DNA from: Falsihalocynthiibacter sp042445055
GTDB taxonomy: Bacteria > Pseudomonadota > Alphaproteobacteria > Rhodobacterales > Rhodobacteraceae
Direction: 5' to 3'
DNA length: 64,000 nt
Assembly (NCBI RefSeq): GCF_042445055.1
Contig: NZ_CP170339.1
Coordinates: 1,364,001 to 1,428,000 of the forward strand
Position numbers and translations under genes: made by a program. Below are positions 16,691 through 25,232 of the stretch, piece by piece. Numbering within the stretch: the stretch's first letter is position 1; every line of letters begins with the position of its first letter. The notes beneath the pieces are model-generated. The model did no database searches and was not told the DNA's origin. It saw nothing but the letters and a program-made list of their open reading frames with translations.

Positions 16691-18063
16691 GCTGTTTGGA
16701 TCCCCCGTACAACAGAGCGCGTTATTTCGCAGATCAGCCAGCTTGCCGTTTTTATCGCCGCAGCACGTATTTTGTCCCCCGCGGAGTTCGGTATCTTTGC
16801 ACTTGTTTCCGCTTGCGCCAAGTCCTTTGGATGGCAATTCTGGCAGGGAGCGTCGTAACTATTCTGGGTGTCCTGTCGGCACAAGCCTTGCGGCTAATCG
16901 GAGTGGTTGAGGTAACCAGAACACTCGTTACTCTGTTTTCACTGTGGATCGTTCTGGCAACGACATCCTCGGCGCAGCGTGGCATTATGATATGGCAGCA
17001 CAAACTGCGCTCTTCGGCCTTTTGCGAGATCGCAGGCGAACTCGTCGGGCTTGTCGTTTCTCTGGCGACATTGGTGCAGGGGCTTGGTGTCTTTGCCCTC
17101 GCTTGGGGCAGGCTGGCAAAGCAGGTTGTGCACCTTGGGCTTAGTTTCGCGATCACTCGATTGCTGCCAATGCGTGGTATGAGCGAGGAGCAGCGTAGGG
17201 ACCTTAGGGATTATTCGGTACAGATTTTTGCCAGCAATATGATCATCAATCTGCGGCTCTATGCGGCGACGTTTATTGTTGGCGGTTTTCTTGGTGCTGC
17301 TGCGGTTGGGTACGATCGCGCAGCAGAGCGGCTTGTTGGGGTCGTGAGCGAAGTCGTCAGCGTTCCCGCTCAGGTCTTGGCGTGGAGTCTGTTTCGTCGA
17401 GCGCGGGATCGGCATGATGGAACGACCGAAGGGTTTCAACATCAGGCGCAATCTTATTTCCACGTCCTGTTTCTAGCTTCGGTTCCCGTGTTCATCTGGG
17501 TAAGCGTTTGCACGCAGGACCTTATTGTTGGGTTGCTGGGGCAGGAGTGGCTACCTGCGGCTCCGATTGTCGTAATACTTGCCTTGTCGCGGTTACTTAT
17601 TATTCCCGGAGCGGCCAACGCACCACTGCTTTCCCTCGCAGGAGAAATCCGCCGTCTGCCGAAGTTTGCGGTCCTGTTTTTAGTTGTAAACGTCGTTGTC
17701 ACCGTCGCCGTGGGGCCGTTGGGAATTGTCGCGCTCGCGTGGTCACAGGTGTTTGTGTCGGCGTTTATCTTGATTTGTATGACTAGGTTGACACATGCCT
17801 ATGCCGCCATCACGTGGCGCGAAATCTTCTATCGCGCGCGCTACATTATTGTGCCGGTTTTGATTGCTTCGGCACTCTTGATTTATTTACAGCATAGCGA
17901 CCTCTTGGCGGGGTTGACTCCGCTCGTGCGCGTGTTGCTTAGCTCGGTGCCAGTATTGATCGTTTACGTGATCGCGCTTTGCGTTTTGGACCCGTTTGTG
18001 CGGGAATATGTTCGGGCTCGTCTAGCGAGTGCCCAGACCTCAGATCAGGGAGCGACAGAATGA
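16691..18063 (+). pseudogene. Wzx-type polysaccharide flippase, truncated and frameshifted
   Basis: An oligosaccharide/lipopolysaccharide flippase remnant in two frames. From 16691 one frame reads AVWIPRTTERVISQ, then ISQLAVFIAAARILSPAEFG and IFALVSACA, the conserved first helices, but lacks a start codon because the hydrolase fragment abuts it. Near 16815-16825 the homology jumps to the next frame (RQVLWMAILAGSVVTILGVL), which then runs intact for about 415 residues to 18063. The first frame stops at 16856. The shift coincides with loss of roughly 20-30 residues between helices, so a small deletion is the likely cause. The long frame that nominally starts at 16696 has an unrelated sequence for its first 40 codons. 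Ten or more later membrane helices are intact. Confidence 0.8.
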
Positions 18064-18837
18064 CGATGGCGCTGAAATCAAGCCTCAAGAGTGGAATGCG
18101 CTATGCGAATGCCTTTCGCTGGAGGATGCGCGTAAACGGCCCCCCCGCGTTTCTCGGGTGTTTTTGCGAGCCGGCAAGTGGCCTTTGGATAGCCAGAAGG
18201 GCGCGCGCATCGTCGGGTATGAACATGCCGAGGTTGTCGATGTTTCGTTTGAAAGTATGTGTCAGATCGCGCCTTGGGATTATCCGATTTTATACTGGCT
18301 ACGCAGGTTGCTAGCAGAGGATGGATCGGTTCTGGACGCTGGCGGTCACATGGGTACTAAGTTTATCGCGTTTCAGGATTACCTTGAGTTAACAGGTGTA
18401 AACTGGACTGTGTATGACCTTGAGGCCGTAGTGACAGAGGGACGGCGACGGCAGGCCGCAGGAGAGCTTCCGTCGCAAGTTCATTTTACCTCTGATCCTG
18501 CATCCCGTGCGATATTTTTCTGGCATCAGGTCTCTTGCAATACTTGGACGTGCCCTTTGCTTCGCTATTGTCGCTGTTTGGTTTTCGCGCAAAACATATT
18601 TTGCTGAACAAAGTGGCACTGCGAGAGGGAGAGACAATCTTTACAATGGAGCAGATCGGCGCGGCGAAGGTGCCATATCAGATACGCTCTACCGCTGCAT
18701 TCACTCAAGAAATCGGTAAACTCGGGTATACCATTCGGGACACATGGCGCATTTCCGAGTTAGGCCACGCTATCCCCACACATCCAAGCGCAGGGATATC
18801 GCAAAGCTGCGGCTATCTCCTTGAAAGAGAAAGATAA
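18060..18837 (+). pseudogene. TIGR04325-type methyltransferase with two frameshifts
   Basis: Three consecutive frames are needed to read one family. Frame one starts at the ATG at 18060 (MTMALKSSLKSGMRYANAF, then GPPAFLG), overlapping the flippase stop. Between about 18150 and 18220 homology moves to a second frame (GYEHAEVVDVSFE, APWDYPILYWL, SVLDAGGHMGTKFIAF, the SAM-binding glycine loop, and NWTVYDLEAV). Between about 18495 and 18515 it moves to a third (DIFLASGLLQYLDVPF, KHILLNKVALREGE, VPYQIRS, GYTIRDTWRI). Each step equals loss of one base (or gain of two). Family members work in polysaccharide or surface-glycan clusters. Both lesions fall in conserved parts, so the gene is broken. Confidence 0.78.
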
Positions 18838-18841
18838 CCGT

Positions 18842-19567
18842 CTACTCTGTAATCCAAGCCTTGGCTTTACCGTAGTCGTCGCTTTCGAAGTATTCCAGAT
18901 CAGCATTAATTAGCTTGGAGAATGCTTTCTCTGCCAGTTTTTGCCAAGACTTGTCGCCAACAAGGGCTGCGCGCTCTAGCTGGTTGTGATGATCTCGTAC
19001 AAGGGACAAGTGATCCCAAAGCGCCGAAATTCCCTGCCAACCATCAAACTCTCTAAGGTCAACAAGTAGGCGGATTTTGGTTCGACTGCCGATCAGGTTA
19101 TCCATCTCGATGCTTGTCCGGTCGTAGACTTTGCTATCGAGCTTACCGATCAATTTCACTTCGATTGCGTTGCCGCCGATATCATCCAGATGAATAGAGC
19201 CGAAGGATAACTCAAGCCACATACGGGCCTCGTCAAGTTCATCAAGTTCAAACACCTTCACGGGGCAGGGCATCGAGAACGAAAACATCTCGATTCCCGT
19301 TTTTATCAAATCGCTATCCGTGACAACTGCAACGCGGTCAAAGCCACGCCAGTGCCGAAACCCGAGTCGCGCGTCTTCAAGCGCTGCACTTGCTGTGTAA
19401 CCTTCGAAATCGGGACCGATCTGGAAAAGCATCCGGATATTGTCGTGCTGCTCCAAAGCAGCGTCTAGCGCGGGCGCGATGACTTTCTCATAGTCGTCAG
19501 CTTCGATTGTCTTGCTGGCATGAAACTCCAGAAATCCGTCAGGGCGTCCTTTAATTAGCTCAATCAT
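18842..19567 (-). CDS. Tandem SpoIIAA-like (STAS-fold) protein
   Basis: A 241-residue cytoplasmic protein made of two copies of the SpoIIAA-like domain (DUF3478 type). Copy one is about residues 1-120 (GFLEFHASKTIEADDYEKVI, RMLFQIGPDFEGY, GFRHWRGFDRVAVVTD) and copy two about 122-240 (AIEVKLIGKLDSKVYD, KIRLLVDLREFDGW, SALWDHLSLV). Usual members have one domain of about 120 residues and unknown function, often linked to lipid binding or stress. Copy two is more diverged. The ATG at 19567 follows GGAG by 8 bases; an upstream in-frame ATG would add eight residues without family character. It converges with the broken methyltransferase gene, 4 bases apart. Confidence 0.75.
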   Translation of the reverse strand: MIELIKGRPDGFLEFHASKTIEADDYEKVIAPALDAALEQHDNIRMLFQIGPDFEGYTASAALEDARLGFRHWRGFDRVAVVTDSDLIKTGIEMFSFSMPCPVKVFELDELDEARMWLELSFGSIHLDDIGGNAIEVKLIGKLDSKVYDRTSIEMDNLIGSRTKIRLLVDLREFDGWQGISALWDHLSLVRDHHNQLERAALVGDKSWQKLAEKAFSKLINADLEYFESDDYGKAKAWITE

Positions 19568-19681
19568 GGTTTGCTCCAATAAAATTTGCATCGCCGCAAT
19601 TCATAGGCGTGTGGAATATAATGTAGTCACACCACGTGCCGGAACAAGGTCGCCAATAATCTGAGAGGGGACCCAAATAAC

Positions 19682-19711
19682 AAAACGGCCCAGAGCAAAT
19701 GCTCAAGGCCG
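19682..19711 (-). terminator. Terminator of tRNA-Gly
   Basis: On the minus strand, CGGCCTTGAGCA pairs with TGCTCTGGGCCG and is followed by TTTTG. It ends the tRNA-Gly transcript about 20 bases past the CCA. Confidence 0.8.
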
Positions 19712-19729
19712 CTTAGTTTGACCAGATGG

Positions 19730-19801
19730 AGCGGGCGAGGCGATTCGAACGCCCGACCCTAACCTTGGCAAGGTTATGCTCTACCCCTGAGCTACGCCCG
19801 C
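19730..19801 (-). tRNA. tRNA-Gly (anticodon GCC)
   Basis: On the minus strand a full cloverleaf can be drawn: acceptor GCGGGCG, D arm with GTAGCTCAGGGGTAGAGC, anticodon loop TTGCCAA with GCC, T arm GTCGGGCGTTCGAATCGC and acceptor CGCCCGC. The discriminator base is T, and an encoded CCA follows at 19727-19729. It reads GGC and GGU glycine codons. Confidence 0.96.
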
Positions 19802-19936
19802 GCCGTCTGGTGAGGCTTGATTTATAGTGAACTATTGGGGGCTGCAAGGGGTATTTGAAAGAAATTTAAAAAAAGTTTTGAGCGCCGGAAAATCTTGTCT
19901 GGAACGTAAGACTTAGAAGGACAAGAGGAGCATAAA

Positions 19937-20134
19937 ATGCCGCAACTTACCCATTCCAGATCCTGTATTACGCTCGTTGATTGCATTTGCCACCGCCGAT
20001 TCCGCAACGATTCAGGGAGCGGCGCTATTCGCGCGATTTTGTTGATGGGCGCGATGCTGACAGCAACGCTTTTGGCCCAGATACCCGTCGAGGAAATGGC
20101 GCGGATTGCGCAGCTGGGCCAATTTATTGGTTAG
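19937..20134 (+). CDS. Small membrane protein, function unknown
   Basis: A 65-residue protein with one hydrophobic segment at about 32-50 (AILLMGAMLTATLLAQIPV) after a basic N-terminal part (CHRRFRNDSGSGAIR), so N-inside single-pass topology is likely. It has a strong GAGGAG site 8 bases before the ATG. I recognise no family. The open frame, good start site and plausible topology support a real gene, though its size leaves doubt. Confidence 0.5.
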   Translation: MPQLTHSRSCITLVDCICHRRFRNDSGSGAIRAILLMGAMLTATLLAQIPVEEMARIAQLGQFIG

Positions 20135-20230
20135 TGCAATATGAAGCATAAAACCCGTGTTTCTTTACGCTCTCTTTAGAGTATTGCGCGTAGTTTTGGC
20201 CAAACTTTTGATCCGCAGGAGGAGCGTACA

Positions 20231-20449
20231 ATGACTATGGACCCCGAGCGAACGGTGACGCTATGTTTCAAATCTGGGGGGAGTGTTCAGGTTCAAGCAT
20301 GTCGAAGTCATGCGAAGCTGATGGAAAGCGTATATAGAAGCCATCTGGGCGGAACGGCCAAATCACGCTGGCTCGAAACCAGTCTCGCTGATGGGTCAAT
20401 GGTCGTGGATATGAATGAGCTTAGCGCCGTCGTTAATCGCGAGATGTAG
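20231..20449 (+). CDS. Small conserved-looking protein, function unknown
   Basis: A 72-residue soluble protein (TVTLCFKSGGSVQVQACRSH, AKSRWLETSLADGSMVVDMN). The first half looks like a beta hairpin and the end like a short helix. AGGAGGAG sits 7-8 bases before the ATG, one of the best sites in the region. No family recognised. It is followed by a hairpin shared with the convergent pyruvate carboxylase gene. Confidence 0.6.
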   Translation: MTMDPERTVTLCFKSGGSVQVQACRSHAKLMESVYRSHLGGTAKSRWLETSLADGSMVVDMNELSAVVNREM

Positions 20450-20465
20450 TGCCACGCAATTGAAA

Positions 20466-20494
20466 CGGCCCGCCACAGATCATGCAGCGGGCCG
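20466..20494 (-). terminator. Hairpin between convergent genes, pyc side terminator
   Basis: CGGCCCGC (20466-20473) pairs with GCGGGCCG (20487-20494). Read leftwards it follows the pyc stop and is trailed by GTTTCAATT, a modest T run; read rightwards it follows the small gene at 20231-20449. It probably serves both. Confidence 0.65.
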
Positions 20495-20501
20495 AATGGA
20501 T

Positions 20502-23500
20502 TTACTCTAGCTCGATGAGAAGGTCTTTGGCGTCGATTTGTCCGCCAGGGGCGACGTGGACAGCCTTGATGGTAGCATCCCGCTCTGCGTGGATACCTGT
20601 CTCCATCTTCATCGCCTCGATCGTGAGTAGAAGATCGCCCTCGTGAACCTTCTGACCGACAGAAACAGCAAGAGTGGCAACAACGCCGGGCATCGGAGCG
20701 CCGAGGTGGTTGATGTTGCCTTCTTCTGCTTTTGGGCGCGCGGCTGTTTGTGACTTAACCAAGCGGTTCGGAACGCGAATAACGCGTGGCTGACCGTTGA
20801 GTTCAAAGAACACTTTCACATCGCCATCTTCGCCGGTTTCACCCACAGCTTGGAGGCGAATTTCCAATGTCTTACCGGGATCGATTTCGGCTGTGATCTC
20901 TTCGCCTGGCTCCATTCCATAGAAGAAGGTCCGAGTCGGAAGTGCGCGAACAGGCCCATAAGTGCGGTGACGGCCCATGTAATCAAGGAAGACCTTGGGA
21001 TACATCAAGTAACCGTTCAAATCCTCATCATCGACAACAAATCCGCCAAGCTCTTCGCTGACTTGGGCGCGCGTTGCCTCAAGGTCGGCGGGCGGCATGT
21101 CCGCGCCTGGGCGCTTGAGGTTTGGTTTCTCACCCTTGAGGATTTTCGCCTGTATTTTCTCTGGGAAACCACCTGGAGGCTGGCCAAGGTTGCCGCGCAT
21201 CATATCCACAACAGAGTCGGGGAAGGAGAGATCGGTGTCTGGGTTCTCAACCTCTTCGCGCGTAAGGCCTTGTGACACCATCATCAGCGCCATGTCGCCA
21301 ACAACCTTGGACGATGGCGTGACCTTTACGATATCTCCGAACATCTGGTTCACGTCCGCATAGGTCTGCGCCACCTCGTGCCAACGCTCTTCAAGGCCAA
21401 GGCTGCGTGCCTGTGCTTTGAGGTTGGTGAACTGACCGCCCGGCATCTCGTGGAGGTAAACTTCGCTCGCAGGGGCGGCGAGGCCACTCTCGAACGCTGC
21501 ATATTGTTCGCGAACGCTCTCCCAATAGTTGGAAATCTCGCGGATTGCGCCGATATCAAGGCCAGTGTCGCGAGGTGTATTGCGTAGTCCTTCGACAATG
21601 GAGCCAAGGCACGGCTGGCTTGTTCCACCCGAAAGCGCATCCATTGCAGCGTCAACGGCATCCACACCAGCTTCGGCGGCGGCAAGGATCGTCGCGCCTG
21701 CGATGCCGGAAGTGTCATGCGTGTGGAAGTGAATAGGCAGGCCGACTTCTTCCTTTAGTGCCTTAACGAGGGCGCCAGCAGCGGAGGGTTTAAGCAAGCC
21801 TGCCATATCTTTGAGGCCAAGCACATGGGCGCCAGCGGCCTTAAGGTCTTTGCCCATTTCGACATAGTATTTCAGGTCATACTTGGCGCGATTTGGGTCC
21901 AGAATATCGCCCGTGTAACAGATCGTACCTTCGCAGACTTTGTTCTGTTCGATCACGGCGTCCATCGCGACGCGCATATTTTCAACCCAGTTGAGGCTGT
22001 CAAATACGCGGAAAACGTCGACTCCAGTGATCGCGGCCTGTTTGACGAAGGACTGCACAACGTTGTCGGGGTAGTTCGTGTACCCAACGCCGTTCGATGC
22101 CCGCAAGAGCATCTGCGTCATGACGTTTGGCATGGCCGCACGCAGATCGCGAAGGCGCTGCCACGGGCATTCCTGCAAGAAGCGATACGCCACATCGAAC
22201 GTCGCGCCACCCCAGCATTCAACCGAGAAAAGCTCACCCAAATTCGCCGCATAAGCAGGCGCAACGCGGATCATGTCAATCGAGCGCATCCGTGTTGCGA
22301 GCAGGCTCTGGTGGCCATCACGCATGGATGTATCAGTCAAGAGCAGTTTTGTTTGTGCAGACATCCAGTCGGCAACCGCCTGTGGACCCTCGGCATCAAG
22401 CAGGGTGCGTGTGCCAGCGGCGGGCGCATTGCGTGGTGCTGGCGGCACGAGGCTGCGCTGGTCCGCGCTTGGTTCTGGTCGGCCTTCGGTCTCAGGGTGC
22501 CCGTTTACCGTGATGTCGGCAACATAGGTCAGGATTTTTGTTGCACGGTCACGACGCTTGCTAAAGGAGAACAGCTCTGGCGTGTTGTCGATGAAGGTCG
22601 TGGTATAGCTGTTGTCCAAAAACGTCGGGTGCTTCAGCAGGTTTTCGACAAAGGCAATATTGGTGCTGACGCCGCGAATACGGAATTCGCGCAATGCGCG
22701 GTCCATGCGGGCGATCGCCGCCTCTGGCGTTGGGCCTTTGGCCGTAACTTTAACCAACAAGCTGTCGTAATAGCGCGTGATGACGCCGCCTGAATAGGCT
22801 GTCCCGCCGTCCAAGCGGATGCCCATGCCTGTCGCACTTCGGTAGGCAGTAATGCGGCCATAATCAGGGATGAAGTTATTTTGCGGGTCTTCGGTTGTGA
22901 CGCGACACTGAAGCGCGTGACCGTTCAGGCGAATATCTTCCTGACTTGCTTTGCCCGTTGCTTCTGCAATTGTTTTGCCTTCGGTGATCAGGATTTGGGC
23001 CTGAACAATGTCGATTCCGGTGACTTCTTCGGTAACGGTATGCTCGACCTGAACGCGCGGATTTACCTCGATGAAGTAGAACTCGTTGGTGTCCATATCC
23101 ATAAGGAATTCAACGGTGCCCGCACATTGGTAATCGACGTGCGCACAGATTCGGCGTCCGAGTTCACAGATTTCGGCGCGTTGTTCTTCGCTTAGGTACG
23201 GGGCAGGGGCGCGCTCGACAACTTTCTGGTTGCGGCGTTGAACAGAGCAATCGCGCTCAAAAAGGTGATACATGCCGCCGTGACGGTCACCCAGAATCTG
23301 AACCTCAACGTGGCGGGCGCGTTGGATCATCTTTTCTAGGTAGCCTTCTCCGTTTCCAAAAGCGGCTTCGGCCTCGCGGCGACCCTCTAGAACTTTCTCT
23401 TCGACTTCGTTTTCACCATAGATGGGGCGCATTCCGCGTCCACCGCCGCCCCAGCTTGCCTTGAGCATAAGTGGATAGCCGATTTCGCCTGCTTCCTTGC

Positions 23501-23942
23501 GGATTGCGGCCATGTCGTCGCCCAGAACCTCAGTTGCAGGGATGACTGGCACGCCAGCTTCTATTGCGACGCGGCGAGCGCTTGCTTTGTCACCGAGGGC
23601 GCGCATTGTTTCGGCTTTGGGGCCGATAAATGCGATGCCTGCTTCGGTACACGCGTCTACGAAATCGGGGTTTTCAGACAGTAGTCCATATCCGGGGTGG
23701 ATCGCGTCGGCGCCCGACATTTTCGCTACTCGGATGATTTCTTCAATACTGAGATAGGCCGCAACTGGGCCCAATCCTTCGCCGATACGGTATGCTTCGT
23801 CCGCTTTGAAGCGGTGCAGGCCGAGTTTGTCTTCTTCGGCATAAACGGCGACGGTTTTTTTACCCATCTCGTTCGCGGCACGCATGATACGGATTGCAAT
23901 CTCGCCGCGGTTTGCGATGAGGATTTTCTTGAAGTCTGTCAT
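20502..23942 (-). CDS. pyc: Pyruvate carboxylase
   Basis: A 1146-residue biotin enzyme that turns pyruvate, bicarbonate and ATP into oxaloacetate, refilling the TCA cycle. Domains in order: biotin carboxylase (1-450; KILIANRGEIAIRIMRAA, the Gly-rich KASWGGGGRGMR loop, EVNPRVQVEHTVTEEVTG), carboxyltransferase (about 525-800; TDTSMRDGHQSLLATRMR with the metal-site Asp, HFHTHDTSG), the allosteric/central domain, and the biotin carrier (1075-1146) with the biotinylated Lys in EAMKMET. The start at MTDFKK was chosen because the domain begins there, with GGGGAA just upstream. Single-chain length matches the family (about 1145). It is a stand-alone gene. Confidence 0.96.
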   Translation of the reverse strand: MTDFKKILIANRGEIAIRIMRAANEMGKKTVAVYAEEDKLGLHRFKADEAYRIGEGLGPVAAYLSIEEIIRVAKMSGADAIHPGYGLLSENPDFVDACTEAGIAFIGPKAETMRALGDKASARRVAIEAGVPVIPATEVLGDDMAAIRKEAGEIGYPLMLKASWGGGGRGMRPIYGENEVEEKVLEGRREAEAAFGNGEGYLEKMIQRARHVEVQILGDRHGGMYHLFERDCSVQRRNQKVVERAPAPYLSEEQRAEICELGRRICAHVDYQCAGTVEFLMDMDTNEFYFIEVNPRVQVEHTVTEEVTGIDIVQAQILITEGKTIAEATGKASQEDIRLNGHALQCRVTTEDPQNNFIPDYGRITAYRSATGMGIRLDGGTAYSGGVITRYYDSLLVKVTAKGPTPEAAIARMDRALREFRIRGVSTNIAFVENLLKHPTFLDNSYTTTFIDNTPELFSFSKRRDRATKILTYVADITVNGHPETEGRPEPSADQRSLVPPAPRNAPAAGTRTLLDAEGPQAVADWMSAQTKLLLTDTSMRDGHQSLLATRMRSIDMIRVAPAYAANLGELFSVECWGGATFDVAYRFLQECPWQRLRDLRAAMPNVMTQMLLRASNGVGYTNYPDNVVQSFVKQAAITGVDVFRVFDSLNWVENMRVAMDAVIEQNKVCEGTICYTGDILDPNRAKYDLKYYVEMGKDLKAAGAHVLGLKDMAGLLKPSAAGALVKALKEEVGLPIHFHTHDTSGIAGATILAAAEAGVDAVDAAMDALSGGTSQPCLGSIVEGLRNTPRDTGLDIGAIREISNYWESVREQYAAFESGLAAPASEVYLHEMPGGQFTNLKAQARSLGLEERWHEVAQTYADVNQMFGDIVKVTPSSKVVGDMALMMVSQGLTREEVENPDTDLSFPDSVVDMMRGNLGQPPGGFPEKIQAKILKGEKPNLKRPGADMPPADLEATRAQVSEELGGFVVDDEDLNGYLMYPKVFLDYMGRHRTYGPVRALPTRTFFYGMEPGEEITAEIDPGKTLEIRLQAVGETGEDGDVKVFFELNGQPRVIRVPNRLVKSQTAARPKAEEGNINHLGAPMPGVVATLAVSVGQKVHEGDLLLTIEAMKMETGIHAERDATIKAVHVAPGGQIDAKDLLIELE

Positions 23943-24098
23943 AATGAATTCCCCGATAGCTCTGGGGAGCATCTTGTAGGAATTTTCTGCACTAAGGTCA
24001 AAGTATTCTTCGCAGGTGCAGAAAGAAATGGTCGCATTTGTTTACTAATATGCGCTGAATGTGTTGTGTATGCACTGGTTGAATATCGGTCATACCAG

Positions 24099-24497
24099 TC
24101 AATGCCGTAAATAAGGTATGTCGTGCTGACCTATCTGGCGTTGTCGAGCCTCTTGCATGTGGCGTTCTTGCTGCAAAATGCGATCGGCGGCGATGTTTCC
24201 AAGGGGCTGAGTGAGGTCCCTTTCCAGTGCGCCATCGGCAGTAAGGTTCAGGTAGCGCGCGCAGCAAACGCGGAGGAAAGACGTGAAATTCCCAAGGTCA
24301 TGGTCAGCATCCATGGCCTCGAAGTAGAGTTTAGTTATCAACTGATTAACCGTCATTTGATCTCGGAACGCGATTTCCTCGAGCGTCGACCAAAAGAAGT
24401 TCTCGATCCGAATGGACGTGGCAACGCCGTCAATCCGCAGAGACTTTGTCTTGCTTTGCCAAAGAGCGTTATCGGCTCCGATAAAAAGTTGACACAT
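24099..24497 (-). CDS. Ribbon-helix-helix domain protein
   Basis: A 132-residue protein with a short lead (MCQLFIGADN, RTKSLRIDGVATSIRIE type) into a ribbon-helix-helix fold of the RHH_4 kind: strand TSIRIENFFW, helix STLEEIAFRDQ, then MTVNQLITKLYFEAM. It may bind DNA as a dimer. GAGGAAAGAT gives a good site. The C-terminal 45 residues (QQERHMQEARQRQIGQH) are Gln/Arg-rich. It lies just downstream of the DJ-1/PfpI gene on the same strand (19 bases), so the two may be one operon. Targets unknown. Confidence 0.7.
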   Translation of the reverse strand: MCQLFIGADNALWQSKTKSLRIDGVATSIRIENFFWSTLEEIAFRDQMTVNQLITKLYFEAMDADHDLGNFTSFLRVCCARYLNLTADGALERDLTQPLGNIAADRILQQERHMQEARQRQIGQHDIPYLRH

Positions 24498-24516
24498 ATC
24501 TTTCCTCCGCGAGCGG

Positions 24517-25074
24517 TTATAGCAGCGCCATGAATTGCTTCATCCAGGCGGGGTGGGCTGGCCACGCTGGTGCCGTAACGAGATTGCCATCGGTCACAGC
24601 GTCTGTCACTTCAATTTCGGCGTACTCGCCGCCGCTGGCCGTAACTTCGGGCGCGCAAGCGGGGTATGCCGAGCATTTACGACCGTTTAAAACACCAGCG
24701 GCCGTCAATATCTGGGCACCGTGACAGATCGCAGCCACTGGTTTGTTTTCATCAAAGAAATGACGGACCATTGCCAGCACATCTTGGTTCAAGCGCAAAT
24801 ATTCAGGGGCGCGGCCTCCGGGGATAACCAGCGCATCGTAGTCGGCCGGATTGATGTTTGCGAAAGTCGCGTTGAGTGCGAAGTTATGGCCGGGCTTTTC
24901 CGAATAGGTTTGCGCGCCTTCAAAATCATGGATCGCCGTTGGTACGCTGTCGCCCGCGGACTTGTCGGGGCATACGGCATCAACACTGTGGTCACAGGCC
25001 ATAAGCGTCTGAAATGGGACCATAGTTTCGTAGTCTTCGGTGTAATCACCTGTAATCATAAGAACTTTTGCCAT
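24517..25074 (-). CDS. DJ-1/PfpI family protein
   Basis: A 185-residue protein of the DJ-1/PfpI class I glutamine-amidotransferase-like fold. The nucleophile elbow is AAICHGAQILTAAG, with Cys in the sharp turn; the acidic partner and lid are seen around DALVIPGGRAPEYLR, and APAWPAHPAWMKQF is near the end. Members act as stress-protective deglycases, chaperones or peptidases; which one cannot be told. The ATG at 25074 has GAGGAGG upstream; a longer in-frame extension to 25218 is not family-like. Divergent from the helicase gene. Confidence 0.82.
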   Translation of the reverse strand: MAKVLMITGDYTEDYETMVPFQTLMACDHSVDAVCPDKSAGDSVPTAIHDFEGAQTYSEKPGHNFALNATFANINPADYDALVIPGGRAPEYLRLNQDVLAMVRHFFDENKPVAAICHGAQILTAAGVLNGRKCSAYPACAPEVTASGGEYAEIEVTDAVTDGNLVTAPAWPAHPAWMKQFMALL

Positions 25075-25232
25075 TGTCTTAACCTCCTCGTAAACAAGAC
25101 AAAGGAACAATCGCACAATCATTATGACCGTGGGTGTTAACGGAATACTACAAGCGATGATGTTAAATATATGAGGGAACAGATTGTGAACACCCTCTTT
25201 TCCTTTTAGGGAAAGCAAGCTAGATTGCGTAT

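Noticed and set aside
16696..16820. Nominal N-terminus of the long flippase frame
   Set aside because: The first 40 codons of that frame are not membrane-like, while the adjacent frame encodes the true conserved flippase start.
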